From positions 187,100 to 251,099 of the forward strand of contig NZ_LMAS01000003.1 in the NCBI RefSeq assembly GCF_001509555.1: a DNA stretch of 64,000 nt, written 5' to 3'. Numbering within the stretch: the stretch's first letter is position 1; each line of letters opens with the position of its first letter. The notes beneath the pieces are model-generated. The model searched no databases. It had not been told where the DNA came from and worked only from the letters and a program-made list of their open reading frames with translations. The DNA comes from Bacillus sp. FJAT-29937 (lineage in GTDB: Bacteria; Bacillota; Bacilli; Bacillales; Cytobacillaceae). Of this stretch, positions 54,234 through 63,685 are shown piece by piece. A program made the translations under genes and the position numbers.

Positions 54234-55985
54234 ATGGCTAAAGGTAAGGTAATCGTTGTCGGCGGCGGACTAGCCGGCTTAATGGCAACAATTAAAGTTG
54301 CAGAATCAGGGACTCCGGTTGAGTTATTTTCCTTAGTACCGGTTAAACGTTCTCACTCTGTTTGTGCTCAAGGCGGCATTAACGGAGCTGTAAATACAAA
54401 GGGTGAAGGAGATTCACCATATATACACTTTGATGACACTATTTACGGCGGAGACTTTTTAGCAAACCAGCCGGTAGTTAAAGCAATGTGTGAAGCAGCA
54501 CCTGGTATTATCCATTTATTCGACCGTATGGGTGTAATGTTCAACCGTACACCTGAAGGTTTACTTGATTTCCGCCGCTTTGGCGGAACACAGCATCACC
54601 GTACTGCATTTGCTGGAGCTACAACAGGTCAGCAGCTTTTATATGCTTTGGATGAACAAGTGCGCCGACAAGAGGTTGTAGGACTTGTTACGAAATACGA
54701 AGGCTGGGAATTCTTAGGTGCCGTTATTGATGATGATGGTGTTTGCCGTGGAATTTCAGCACAGAACTTAACTTCTGGTGAAATCCAAACATTTGCTGCA
54801 GATGCAGTAATTATGGCTACAGGCGGCCCTGGAATTATTTTTGGTAAATCAACAAACTCAGTGATTAATACAGGGTCAGCAGCTTCTATTGTTTATCAGC
54901 AAGGCGCTTATTATGCGAATGGAGAATTTATTCAAATTCATCCAACTGCAATCCCTGGTGATGATAAGCTGCGTCTTATGAGTGAATCTGCGCGTGGTGA
55001 AGGCGGACGTGTTTGGACTTATAAGGATGGAAAGCCTTGGTATTTCCTTGAAGAGAAATACCCTGCATATGGGAACCTAGTACCGCGTGATATTGCAACA
55101 CGTGAAATTTTTGATGTATGTGTCAATCAAAAACTAGGTATTAATGGAGAAAACATGGTGTATCTGGATCTTTCTCATAAAGATGCGCATGAGCTTGATA
55201 TTAAACTTGGCGGTATCATTGAAATTTACGAGAAATTCATGGGCGATGACCCACGTAAAGTTCCAATGAAGATCTTCCCTGCTGTTCACTATTCAATGGG
55301 TGGACTATGGGTTGATTATGAGCAGCAGACAAGCATTCCTGGATTATTCGCTGCAGGTGAGTGTGATTATTCACAGCATGGTGCGAACCGTTTAGGTGCG
55401 AACTCTTTACTTTCAGCTATTTACGGCGGAATGGTTGCTGGACCAAATGCTGTTAATTATATCAATGGTCTTGAGAAAAGTGTTGATTCGATTTCTTCTT
55501 CTGTATTTGATCGTCATGTTAATCAAGAAGAAGCAAAATGGAATGATATTATGTCATTAGATGGAACAGAAAACGCTTATGTTCTTCATAAAGAGCTTGG
55601 TGAATGGATGACTGATAACGTGACAGTTGTTCGTGAAAACAGCAAGCTATTGAAAACGGATGAGAAAATTGTTGAGTTAATGGAACGTTTTAATAACATT
55701 AATATTAACGATACAGCCAAATGGAGCAACCAAGGAGCTGCATTTACTCGCCAGTTGAAAAATATGCTTCATTTAGCTCGTGTGATCACAATCGGTGCAT
55801 ATAACCGTAATGAAAGCCGTGGTGCCCATTACAAACCAGAATTCCCTAAACGGAATGATGAAGAATTCTTAAAGACAACAATGGCAAAATACACTGGGGA
55901 AGAATCAGCGCCTGCATTCCATTATGAAGAAGTTGATATTTCATTAATTAAACCACGTGAACGTGACTATACAAAAAAACATTAA
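54234..55985 (+). CDS. sdhA: Succinate dehydrogenase flavoprotein subunit
   Basis: 583 residues. Dinucleotide motif VVGGGLAGLMA about 8-18, covalent-FAD region SHSVCAQGGINGA about 40-52, catalytic stretches ARGEGGRVW and HYSMGGLWVD, and GECDYSQHGANRLGANSLL near the end of the FAD domain. It oxidises succinate to fumarate. Second gene of sdhCAB; TAGGGAGTGAG precedes ATG 54234. Confidence 0.97.
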   Translation: MAKGKVIVVGGGLAGLMATIKVAESGTPVELFSLVPVKRSHSVCAQGGINGAVNTKGEGDSPYIHFDDTIYGGDFLANQPVVKAMCEAAPGIIHLFDRMGVMFNRTPEGLLDFRRFGGTQHHRTAFAGATTGQQLLYALDEQVRRQEVVGLVTKYEGWEFLGAVIDDDGVCRGISAQNLTSGEIQTFAADAVIMATGGPGIIFGKSTNSVINTGSAASIVYQQGAYYANGEFIQIHPTAIPGDDKLRLMSESARGEGGRVWTYKDGKPWYFLEEKYPAYGNLVPRDIATREIFDVCVNQKLGINGENMVYLDLSHKDAHELDIKLGGIIEIYEKFMGDDPRKVPMKIFPAVHYSMGGLWVDYEQQTSIPGLFAAGECDYSQHGANRLGANSLLSAIYGGMVAGPNAVNYINGLEKSVDSISSSVFDRHVNQEEAKWNDIMSLDGTENAYVLHKELGEWMTDNVTVVRENSKLLKTDEKIVELMERFNNININDTAKWSNQGAAFTRQLKNMLHLARVITIGAYNRNESRGAHYKPEFPKRNDEEFLKTTMAKYTGEESAPAFHYEEVDISLIKPRERDYTKKH

Positions 55986-56004
55986 GAGAAGGGGAGAGTA
56001 AGTG

Positions 56005-56766
56005 ATGAGTGACAAAAAAACAATTCGCTTTATTATAACTCGTCAAGACAATCCAGATTCTGCGCCTTATGATGAAGAGTTCGAAGTAGAGTACCGTCCG
56101 AACTTAAACGTTATTTCAGCACTTATGGAAATACGCCGTAACCCTGTTAATGTAAAAGGTGACAATACAACACCAGTAACATGGGATATGAACTGTCTTG
56201 AGGAAGTATGTGGTGCTTGTTCAATGATTATTAATGGAAAACCGCGCCAATCTTGTTCGGCGCTAGTTGACCAATTAGAACAGCCAATTCGCTTAGCACC
56301 AATGCGTACATTCCCTGTTGTAAGAGACTTGCAAGTAGATAGAAGCCGGATGTTTGATTCATTGAAAAAGGTTAAAGCATGGATTCCAATCGATGGTACG
56401 TATGATCTTGGCCCAGGACCACGTATGCCTGAACCAAAGCGCCAATGGGCATACGAGTTATCTAAATGTATGACTTGTGGTGTATGTTTAGAAGCTTGTC
56501 CTAACGTAAATAGCAAAACAAACTTTATGGGACCAGCTGTCTTTAACCAAGTTCGCTTGTTTAATGCTCACCCAACCGGTGAAATGAATAAAGCAGAACG
56601 CTTAAATGCATTCATGGATGATGGCGGAATGACAGGCTGTGGAAACTCACAAAACTGTGTGCAATCATGTCCAAAAGGAATTCCTATTACAACATCAATC
56701 GCTGCTGTAAACCGTGCGGCTACATTACAATCTTTCAAAAACTTCTTTGGAAGCGATCAAGTTTAA
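56005..56766 (+). CDS. sdhB: Succinate dehydrogenase iron-sulfur subunit
   Basis: 253 residues. N-terminal ferredoxin domain with [2Fe-2S] ligands in CLEEVCGACSM and the Cys of RQSCSA; C-terminal ferredoxin with CMTCGVCLEACP and CGNSQNCVQSCPKG for the [4Fe-4S] and [3Fe-4S] clusters. Passes electrons from SdhA to SdhC. ATG 56005 fits the GAAGGGGAGA site and the B. subtilis start; GTG 56002 is adjacent. Confidence 0.96.
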   Translation: MSDKKTIRFIITRQDNPDSAPYDEEFEVEYRPNLNVISALMEIRRNPVNVKGDNTTPVTWDMNCLEEVCGACSMIINGKPRQSCSALVDQLEQPIRLAPMRTFPVVRDLQVDRSRMFDSLKKVKAWIPIDGTYDLGPGPRMPEPKRQWAYELSKCMTCGVCLEACPNVNSKTNFMGPAVFNQVRLFNAHPTGEMNKAERLNAFMDDGGMTGCGNSQNCVQSCPKGIPITTSIAAVNRAATLQSFKNFFGSDQV

Positions 56767-56772
56767 TAAACG

Positions 56773-56806
56773 AAAGCCCTTCTTCCGTTTGGAAGAGGGG
56801 TTTTTT
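56773..56806 (+). terminator. Terminator after sdhB
   Basis: AAGCCC-TTCTTCC/GGAAGA-GGGGTT stem with GTTT loop and T6 run, right before repeat copy G. Confidence 0.85.
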
Positions 56807-56808
56807 GT

Positions 56809-56930
56809 TGTCCAGCTCCAACGCCTAGGGGCTCGAGGTCATAAGCCAAACTGTCAGTAAGGTTAAAGTACAACCTTTCTGCCAGTTCGTCTTATGCTTG
56901 TCGCCCCTGACCAAGGCGTTTCCACATTTC
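56809..56930 (+). repeat. Hairpin repeat, copy G (subfamily II)
   Basis: TGTCCAGCTCCAACGCCTA to AGGCGTTTCCACATTTC, about 122 bases, closely matching copy E (CTCGAGGTCATAAGCC, AAGGTTAAAGTACAACCTT, CTTATGCTTGTCGCCCCTG). Arms fold back on each other. Located between the sdh terminator and ysmA. Confidence 0.88.
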
Positions 56931-57008
56931 TATTTTCAATTTATTCCAATAGTTATATAATGGTAGAATGAATCGTTATTCATTTTTGATTATAGTGGGG
57001 GAGATTAC

Positions 57009-57482
57009 ATGAGCAAAATAAGCTATATAAATGATTTTCCTGCATGGGAAGAAGGCTTTGAGTTTTTTCATCCTATTAAGGTGCGTTTTTCGGAAACAGA
57101 TATGTTTGGTCATTTAAATAATACGGTTCCCTTTACCTATTTTGAAGTAGCAAGAATAGAATTTTTCAAAAGTATCGGCTTTATGCAGGAGTGGGTAAAT
57201 CCAAAAAACGAAACCATTCCTGTTGTAGCTGATTTGCAATGCGATTTTTTAAAGCAGGCTTTCTTTGATGAACATTTAAAAATATATGTGAAAGCAGAAG
57301 CAATCGGTACATCTTCAGTGGATCTACACTATATGGGAAAAAAAGAGGATGGATCCGTCTGCTTTACGGGAAGAGGGACAATGGTTCAAATTTCAAAGAA
57401 AACAGGGAAAGGCTATCCATGGACTGAAGAAATGAAATCTTTGCTTCAAAATCATGTCATAAAGCTGCCTAATTCATTTTAA
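57009..57482 (+). CDS. ysmA: Acyl-CoA thioesterase YsmA (4HBT hotdog)
   Basis: 157 residues, single hotdog domain of the YbgC/4-hydroxybenzoyl-CoA thioesterase type. VRFSETDMFGHLNNTVPFTYFE, seen as FSETDMFGHLNN, gives the conserved Asp and the His-Asn of the active site. Likely hydrolyses acyl-CoA thioesters; substrate unknown. Between sdhB and gerE as ysmA is in B. subtilis. GGGGGAG precedes ATG 57009. Confidence 0.87.
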   Translation: MSKISYINDFPAWEEGFEFFHPIKVRFSETDMFGHLNNTVPFTYFEVARIEFFKSIGFMQEWVNPKNETIPVVADLQCDFLKQAFFDEHLKIYVKAEAIGTSSVDLHYMGKKEDGSVCFTGRGTMVQISKKTGKGYPWTEEMKSLLQNHVIKLPNSF

Positions 57483-57526
57483 TAACTTTTTTAAAATAAA
57501 ATCTTCTCCTTTAAGGAATTGGTGTC

Positions 57527-57554
57527 ACTCAAGTCCTCTGCGTTACATAAGATA
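57527..57554 (+). promoter_or_regulatory. Sigma-K promoter of gerE
   Basis: AC at 57527-57528, 17-base spacer, CATAAGATA at 57546-57554, matching the sigma-K pattern AC-N16/17-CATANNNTA. gerE is known to be transcribed by sigma-K late in the mother cell. Start near 57561. Confidence 0.7.
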
Positions 57555-57619
57555 TTGTGACTAAATATATACCCATCCCGCGGTTCATAGCTGGCGAAAG
57601 GCAAGGAGGGTTACAATAC

Positions 57620-57844
57620 TTGAAGGAGAACGAATTTACTCATAAGCCGTTACTCACCAAACGAGAAAGAGAAGTATTCGAACTGTTAGTACAGGATAAA
57701 ACAACGAGAGAAATCGCTGGTGAATTATTTATAAGCGAAAAAACGGTTCGGAACCACATTTCGAATGCCATGCAAAAGCTTGGTGTTAAGGGGCGATCAC
57801 AAGCTGTTGTAGAGCTCCTTCGAATGGGAGAGCTAGAACTTTAA
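57620..57844 (+). CDS. gerE: GerE, LuxR-type spore coat regulator
   Basis: 74 residues, exactly the length of B. subtilis GerE, a single LuxR-type HTH: LLTKREREVFELLVQDKTTREIA and SEKTVRNHISNAMQKLGVKGRSQAV, given in part, are nearly identical. It regulates late sigma-K genes for spore coat and cortex. TTG 57620 is chosen because AAGGAGGG lies nine bases upstream; the longer frame to 57557 would add 21 residues not seen in GerE. Confidence 0.96.
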   Translation: MKENEFTHKPLLTKREREVFELLVQDKTTREIAGELFISEKTVRNHISNAMQKLGVKGRSQAVVELLRMGELEL

Positions 57845-57849
57845 TTAAG

Positions 57850-57880
57850 ACCGGTCATCCTTTATTGGATGCCGGTTTAT
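57850..57880 (+). terminator. Terminator after gerE
   Basis: ACCGGTCATCC/GGATGCCGGT stem with TTTATT loop; T-rich tail is short. Confidence 0.7.
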
Positions 57881-58031
57881 ATTATTTAATAAGCAAAATT
57901 AACTTAACTATAGCTTCTATATTTATTTCAGCCTTGAAATTTAGCTGAAAAAAGGCGAAAATATATGCAATAGAGCTTGTGGATTATATCATCTTGTTGG
58001 AATAGAAATAGCCATATAGGAGTTGTATGTA

Positions 58032-58490
58032 ATGGATTTAGAAGACGTGAAAGCAATTGATGACATAGATACAGTAGCTATTATAGAAAAGGAGCTGCGC
58101 TATATATCAGGCATTATTAAGCAAAAGGGCCGTGAAATATTAAGCAATTACAAAATCACTCCACCCCAATTTGTTGCCCTCCAATGGCTTTTTGAAGAGG
58201 GAGATATGACAATTGGCGAGCTATCGAATAAAATGTATCTTGCCTTTAGCACGACGACAGATCTTGTTGATCGTATGGAAAAAAACAACCTTGTTAGACG
58301 GGTTAAAGACCCGAATGATCGGAGGGTTGTTCGGATCCATCTTCTAGAAGAAGGGGAAAGGATTATTGACGAGTGTATTAAAAAGCGGCAATTATATTTA
58401 AAAGAGGTACTCGTTAATTTTACTGATGAAGAGGTTCAGCTCCTAAAAAAGAACTTAACAAGATTACATCAAGATATGCGCGAAGAATGA
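58032..58490 (+). CDS. ysmB: MarR-family transcriptional regulator YsmB
   Basis: 152 residues. Winged HTH about 40-115 with [31 protein letters not shown] and the wing [13 protein letters not shown], seen in part. MarR proteins are usually dimeric repressors released by small molecules; target unknown. ATG 58032 lies nine bases after AGGAG; TTG 58023 would be adjacent to it. Located between gerE and racE as in B. subtilis, with racE ten bases downstream. Confidence 0.9.
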   Translation: MDLEDVKAIDDIDTVAIIEKELRYISGIIKQKGREILSNYKITPPQFVALQWLFEEGDMTIGELSNKMYLAFSTTTDLVDRMEKNNLVRRVKDPNDRRVVRIHLLEEGERIIDECIKKRQLYLKEVLVNFTDEEVQLLKKNLTRLHQDMREE

Positions 58491-58500
58491 GGCGGTTCGA

Positions 58501-59295
58501 TTGAAAAATCCGATAGGTATTATTGATTCAGGTGTCGGAGGCTTGACTGTAGCCAAGGAAGTAATGAGGCAGCTCCCACATGAGGAAATTATTTATTTGG
58601 GGGATACAGCACGATGTCCATATGGGCCAAGGTCAGGTGAAGAAGTAAAAGCATTTACTTGGGAAATAACCCGATTTCTTTTAAACAAACAAATCAAAAT
58701 GCTAGTTATTGCCTGTAACACGGCAACAGCAGTCGCTCTAGATGAAATTAGAAGTCAGCTGCCGATACCGGTAATTGGTGTCATATCTCCAGGTGCAAGA
58801 GCAGCGATAAAGAAAACAAAAAATAAAACGATCGGTGTCATTGGCACAGAAGGTACGATAAAGAGCGGTGCATATGAAATGGCCTTAAGGCAAATTAATA
58901 GCCGGGTAAAGGTTCATAGCCTAGCCTGTCCTAAATTTGTCCCCCTTGTGGAAAGTGGAGAATATGAGGGGCATTTAGCCGAGAGAATTGTAACTGAAAC
59001 TTTGGAGCCATTTAGAAATAATGGAATGGATACACTTATATTGGGCTGCACACATTATCCGCTGCTTGAACCGTTAATACAAAAGGCGGCAGGTGATCAA
59101 GTCAGCGTGATAAGTTCAGGGGACGAAACAGCAAGAGAGGTTAGTACAATTCTATATCATCAAGGCTTATTAAATAGCTGTCAGGACGAGCCGAACCATC
59201 AGTTCTTCACAACAGGATCGACAGATATTTTTACGAAAATAGCCTCCGAATGGCTGGCGGTACCCGTTCGTCATGTGAAAAAAGTTACGTTATAA
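58501..59295 (+). CDS. racE: Glutamate racemase
   Basis: 264 residues. Catalytic Cys72 (ACNTATA) and Cys183 (GCTHYP), and [13 protein letters not shown] at the start. It interconverts L- and D-glutamate for peptidoglycan. It starts at TTG 58501 after GAGGCGG. Shares a transcript with ysmB. Confidence 0.96.
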   Translation: MKNPIGIIDSGVGGLTVAKEVMRQLPHEEIIYLGDTARCPYGPRSGEEVKAFTWEITRFLLNKQIKMLVIACNTATAVALDEIRSQLPIPVIGVISPGARAAIKKTKNKTIGVIGTEGTIKSGAYEMALRQINSRVKVHSLACPKFVPLVESGEYEGHLAERIVTETLEPFRNNGMDTLILGCTHYPLLEPLIQKAAGDQVSVISSGDETAREVSTILYHQGLLNSCQDEPNHQFFTTGSTDIFTKIASEWLAVPVRHVKKVTL

Positions 59296-59316
59296 ACCTC
59301 CTTTCGGGAGGTTTTT
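59295..59316 (+). terminator. Terminator after racE
   Basis: AACCTCC/GGAGGTT stem with T5 run, starting at the racE stop codon. Confidence 0.88.
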
Positions 59317-59476
59317 GTATTGGATAGGGTTATTTGGGGCGTGGAAAATAAGGGATTTAGTGTCCGCATTAATTTCTTTCAACTATCCCATCCACTTATT
59401 TAATAGCAATCCATTTCCAAGTCTATGAAAAAGATGATAAGATTAGAACAAATATAATAGAATAAGGTGATATATT

Positions 59477-61612
59477 TTGTACTCGCAGGCAGAAACTTAT
59501 TTAAACCAATACTTTGGATATTCCACATTTCGTTCCGGGCAAAAGGAAATCATCCACAATTTGTTGGAGCATAAAAACACGCTCGGCATCCTTCCAACCG
59601 GAGGAGGCAAATCCCTCTGCTTTCAGATTCCCGCACTCATTCTCCCAGGAACAGCGATTGTCATCTCTCCATTAATTTCCTTAATGAAAGATCAAGTTGA
59701 TGCATTAATCACTGCAGATATACGAGCCACATTTATTAATAGCTCACTTAATATGCAGGAATATAAAGAAAGAATGGCTGATATCTTTGCCGGGAAGTAT
59801 AAATTAATTTATGTTGCTCCAGAACGGTTCGAATCAGACAGCTTTATAGACATGCTCAATTCTCTGCAAATATCTATGATTGTCTTTGATGAGGCCCATT
59901 GTATTTCCCAATGGGGCCATGACTTCAGACCAAGCTATCGTTCCATCATTAATCATTTGGGCAGACTTAATCACGTACCTGTTATTGCAGCATTAACAGC
60001 AACAGCTACAAAGGATGTTGCCGATGATATTCGGAATCTCTTACATATTCAAGAATCTGATAGCTTCATTACTGGTTTTGCAAGAGAAAATCTTGCTTTT
60101 AACGTGATGAAGGGTGTTAACAAAAGAGAATTTATTACACAGTATTTGAAGAATCACCCTAGAGAATCAGGAATCATTTATACATCAAGCCGGAAAGAAA
60201 CAGATCAGCTTTACAGCTATTTAAAGGAAAAGAATCATTCTGTTGCCAAGTACCATGCAGGAATGGGAGAGGATGCACGTAAGGAGTCACAAAACCAGTT
60301 TGTTTTTGATGAAGCTGATATTATGATTGCGACAAATGCGTTTGGAATGGGAATTGATAAATCCAATGTCCGCTTCGTCATCCATTATAACCTCCCGCGT
60401 AATATCGAAGCTTATTATCAGGAAGCTGGCCGAGCAGGAAGGGATGGAGACGAAAGCTCCTGTTATTTATTATTTTCACCACAGGATATTCAGCTTCAAA
60501 AATTTCTTATTGAGGAATCCAACCTTGATTTTCAGAAAAGGGAGCAAGAATATAATAAATTAAAGCAAATGATCCACTACTGTCATACGGAAAAATGTCT
60601 TCAAGCTTATATTATCGAGTATTTTGATTCGCAATATGAGAATGCTAGTTGTGGAAAATGCAGCAATTGCTTAGATAAGCGGGAGCAGATCGATATAACA
60701 GAGGAGGCGCTTATGATATTCTCCTGCATTAAAAGAATGGGAGAACGATTTGGTGTCACCTTAACTGCACAAGTATTAAAAGGGTCCCAGAACAAAAGGA
60801 TTCGCGAATTTCAGTTTGATAAACTAACCACTTATGGTTTACTTCAAAGTTATAAGGAAAAAGAAATTTCGGACATCATCAATTATTTACTGGCTGAAGG
60901 ATACTTAACTTTAACAGATAGTAAATTTCCGGTAGTCAGACTCGCTGAGAGGGTCGTACCAGTAATAAAGAAACAAGAAAATGTTTTTATGAAAAAGACA
61001 ATTCAAGCCCCTATTAAGGAAGCAGAAGAAAATACTGATTTATTTTCAGGACTGCGGACTTTGCGAAAATCGATTGCAGATCAGGAAAAGGTTCCTCCGT
61101 ATGTGGTCTTTGCCGATACTGCTCTAAAAGAAATGAGCCAGTATTTTCCGATTAATCGGGAAGCAATGCTAAGAATAAAGGGCGTTGGGCAAGTAAAGTT
61201 TGATCGATATGGTGAGTTATTTATTGAAGAAATTAAGAATTTCATGAATGATCACAATATAAACGTAGACGCCATTCCGCAGGTTGAAGTACGTTCAGAG
61301 GATCGGGAAATTAACGATTCGCCTAGCTACTTATTGTCCTACCAATATTATTCGGAAGGGATAACAATTGATGAAATTGCCAAAAAGCGTAAATTTTCGC
61401 CCATTACCATTCAGAACCATATCATTCGTGCTGTTCAAGAAGGAAATGCTTTGCAATGGTCTGATATTTTTAATGAAGAGACAGAACAAAGCATTATGGA
61501 GGCTGTAGGAAGAGTTGGAAGGGAAAAACTTAAACCGATAAAAGATGAACTCGACCCTAGTATTGATTATTTCACGATTAAAGCAGTCTTAGCTAAAAAT
61601 GAAACCAATTAA
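59477..61612 (+). CDS. recQ: RecQ-type DNA helicase
   Basis: 711 residues. Helicase core with Walker A LPTGGGKS (about 39-46), DEAH box (about 137-140), and motif VI QEAGRAGRDG near 316; zinc-binding RQC cysteines CGKCSNC plus an upstream Cys; winged helix about 410-490; HRDC about 530-600; and a C-terminal HTH of about 80 residues (EGITIDEIAKKRKFSPITIQNHI) found in the longer Bacillus type. It unwinds DNA 3'-5' in recombination and repair. It starts at TTG 59477 after AAGGTGA. Not present here in B. subtilis. Confidence 0.93.
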   Translation: MYSQAETYLNQYFGYSTFRSGQKEIIHNLLEHKNTLGILPTGGGKSLCFQIPALILPGTAIVISPLISLMKDQVDALITADIRATFINSSLNMQEYKERMADIFAGKYKLIYVAPERFESDSFIDMLNSLQISMIVFDEAHCISQWGHDFRPSYRSIINHLGRLNHVPVIAALTATATKDVADDIRNLLHIQESDSFITGFARENLAFNVMKGVNKREFITQYLKNHPRESGIIYTSSRKETDQLYSYLKEKNHSVAKYHAGMGEDARKESQNQFVFDEADIMIATNAFGMGIDKSNVRFVIHYNLPRNIEAYYQEAGRAGRDGDESSCYLLFSPQDIQLQKFLIEESNLDFQKREQEYNKLKQMIHYCHTEKCLQAYIIEYFDSQYENASCGKCSNCLDKREQIDITEEALMIFSCIKRMGERFGVTLTAQVLKGSQNKRIREFQFDKLTTYGLLQSYKEKEISDIINYLLAEGYLTLTDSKFPVVRLAERVVPVIKKQENVFMKKTIQAPIKEAEENTDLFSGLRTLRKSIADQEKVPPYVVFADTALKEMSQYFPINREAMLRIKGVGQVKFDRYGELFIEEIKNFMNDHNINVDAIPQVEVRSEDREINDSPSYLLSYQYYSEGITIDEIAKKRKFSPITIQNHIIRAVQEGNALQWSDIFNEETEQSIMEAVGRVGREKLKPIKDELDPSIDYFTIKAVLAKNETN

Positions 61613-61683
61613 GCCAATAAATTAATTCAGATGCCTCATCCAAAGACAGTATAAAAAAAGCCGAAATTTTTTTCATCTAGCCG

Positions 61684-61715
61684 GTCTAAATTACAAACAG
61701 GCTCGTATACATGTT
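61684..61715 (+). promoter_or_regulatory. Possible sporulation-type promoter of gerM
   Basis: CTAAATT and TATACATGT with about 13-14 bases between resemble a sigma-E promoter (ATATT-type -35, CATACA-type -10). Match is partial. gerM is mother-cell expressed in B. subtilis. Confidence 0.35.
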
Positions 61716-61743
61716 AGTACAAACTGTTCTTTGGAGGGATTAT

Positions 61744-62814
61744 ATGTCTATAAATAAAAAAACAACGATCGTTTCGGCTGTCTTTGCGTCATCGGTGTTT
61801 TTATCAGGTTGCGGGTTATTTGGGGGGAGCGGAAAAGAGCAAATTGATCCGCCGAAATCAGTTGTCTACGAAGAGGATCAAACGGCTGTTGAGGGTCAAG
61901 AGGATGTGGGAATGGAAACTGCAGGAAAAGACGAAGCTGTTACAAACACTGTGCAAACGGAGCTCTATTTAATTAATAAAGATGGCTTAGTAGTCCCTCA
62001 AACTTTAAATCTGCCGAAAACAGAATCAGTCGCAACACAAGCCTTGGAACATTTAGTAAAGGATGGTCCAGTAACAGAAATGCTGCCAAATGGCTTTATG
62101 TCTGTTCTGCCTGTTGATACGAAGTTATCTGTCGATATTAAGGATAAGGTGGCAACAGTCAACTTCTCTAAAGAATTTAAGGAATATCAGGCAGAGGATG
62201 AATTGAAAATCCTTGAATCTGTCACATGGACTTTAACTCAATTTGATTCGATTGATAAAGTAAAGTTTAAATTAAATGGTCATGAGCTTAATGAAATGCC
62301 TGTAAATGGCACTCCTATCGGGGAAACATATAGCAGATCAAAAGGTATTAATCTCGATACTGCAGATGTCCTTGATATTCGCAATACGAAGCCTGTTACT
62401 GTTTACTACATTGGCGGAGAAGCAGACTCATACTATTATGTTCCGGTAACGAAGAGAGTGACGAATAATGAGGCTAACAATTTGCGAGCTGTTGTAAACG
62501 AGTTAGTTAAAGGCCCTAGCATTGCCTCTAACCTTGAAAGCGACTTCTTAGCAGAAGTTAAGCTTTTGGATGATCCGAAAATTGAAAATGGAAAAGTGAC
62601 TCTTAACTTTAATGAGTTTGTATACAGCAACTCTGAAGAGAAAATTGTTTCCAGGCATTTATTAGATGCCCTTGTTCTTTCATTAACTGAACAAAAAGGA
62701 ATAGAAAGCGTTGCGATCACAGTTAACGGCAAGTCAGATTTTGTCAATGATGAGGGAGAAAAAATGACCGAGCCTGTTACACGTCCGCAAAAAGTAAACA
62801 CAGGTAGTTTTTAA
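61744..62814 (+). CDS. gerM: GerM, spore germination lipoprotein
   Basis: 356 residues. Lipoprotein signal: basic start, hydrophobic helix and lipobox LSGC with Cys near residue 23, so lipid-anchored outside the membrane. Two GerMN domains at about 75-190 and 215-335 (each with LYLI/VYYI-type first strand and KVTLNFN-type final strand). GerM works in sporulation and germination, in the complex between mother cell and forespore. ATG 61744 follows GGAGGG; the ATG at 61711 has no site. Confidence 0.93.
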   Translation: MSINKKTTIVSAVFASSVFLSGCGLFGGSGKEQIDPPKSVVYEEDQTAVEGQEDVGMETAGKDEAVTNTVQTELYLINKDGLVVPQTLNLPKTESVATQALEHLVKDGPVTEMLPNGFMSVLPVDTKLSVDIKDKVATVNFSKEFKEYQAEDELKILESVTWTLTQFDSIDKVKFKLNGHELNEMPVNGTPIGETYSRSKGINLDTADVLDIRNTKPVTVYYIGGEADSYYYVPVTKRVTNNEANNLRAVVNELVKGPSIASNLESDFLAEVKLLDDPKIENGKVTLNFNEFVYSNSEEKIVSRHLLDALVLSLTEQKGIESVAITVNGKSDFVNDEGEKMTEPVTRPQKVNTGSF

Positions 62815-62848
62815 AAAAAGTTTTTTGATATACTATATAATGACAATG

Positions 62849-62880
62849 AAAGAGGAGGCGACATGCCCCCTCTTCTTTAT
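62849..62880 (+). terminator. Hairpin between gerM and rph
   Basis: AGAGGAGGC/GCCCCCTCT-type stem with a short loop and a T-rich but interrupted tail. Confidence 0.45.
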
Positions 62881-62913
62881 TTGTTGTTTTGGAATAAGGG
62901 AGGAATGTAACTT

Positions 62914-63684
62914 ATGCGTGCTGACGGAAGGGAACAACAGCAATTAAGACCTATACATATTGAAACAAATTATTTAAAGCATCCTGAAGGATCCGTGTTA
63001 ATAAGCGTTGGGGATACAAAAGTTATTTGTACTGCAAGTATAGATGAGCGGGTTCCGCATTTTATGAGGGGAGAAGGAAAAGGGTGGATTACAGCTGAAT
63101 ATTCCATGCTTCCCAGAGCAACCGAACAACGGAATATTCGTGAAGCAGCGAAAGGGAAAATCTCTGGACGAACAATGGAAATTCAGAGATTAATTGGACG
63201 TGCTCTTCGGGCAGTTGTTGATCTGGAGGCAATCGGAGAGAGAACAATTTGGCTGGATTGTGATGTGATCCAAGCGGATGGAGGCACGCGAACTGCCTCC
63301 ATAACAGGCGCATTCGTTGCCATGGCTTTGGCTTTAGATAAAATTGCAAAAAGTAAAAAACTGGCAAAATACCCAATCAAAGACTTTCTAGCAGCAACAA
63401 GTGTAGGAATATTAGAAAATAAACAAGTTGTCGTAGATTTAAATTATATAGAAGACTCGAAAGCTCTCGTTGATATGAATGTGGTTATGATCGGCAATGG
63501 GGAATTCGTTGAGCTGCAAGGAACAGGGGAAGAAGCCACCTTTTCATATAGCGAGCTCCAGGAGCTATTAAAAGCAGCCCAGAACGGAATGGCCTCCCTT
63601 TTTGAGATGCAGCAAGAAGCGCTTGGTGAAGCCATTACAAGTAAAATTAATGCAAGAAAAGAAAGTTTAGAGGGGAAGGCTTAG
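62914..63684 (+). CDS. rph: Ribonuclease PH
   Basis: 256 residues. [16 protein letters not shown] start, [17 protein letters not shown] and [17 protein letters not shown], seen in part, and [22 protein letters not shown] are RNase PH signatures. It trims tRNA 3' ends by phosphorolysis. AAGGGAGGA precedes ATG 62914. The next gene starts two bases after its stop, the conserved rph-rdgB pair. Confidence 0.97.
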   Translation: MRADGREQQQLRPIHIETNYLKHPEGSVLISVGDTKVICTASIDERVPHFMRGEGKGWITAEYSMLPRATEQRNIREAAKGKISGRTMEIQRLIGRALRAVVDLEAIGERTIWLDCDVIQADGGTRTASITGAFVAMALALDKIAKSKKLAKYPIKDFLAATSVGILENKQVVVDLNYIEDSKALVDMNVVMIGNGEFVELQGTGEEATFSYSELQELLKAAQNGMASLFEMQQEALGEAITSKINARKESLEGKA

Positions 63685-63685
63685 A

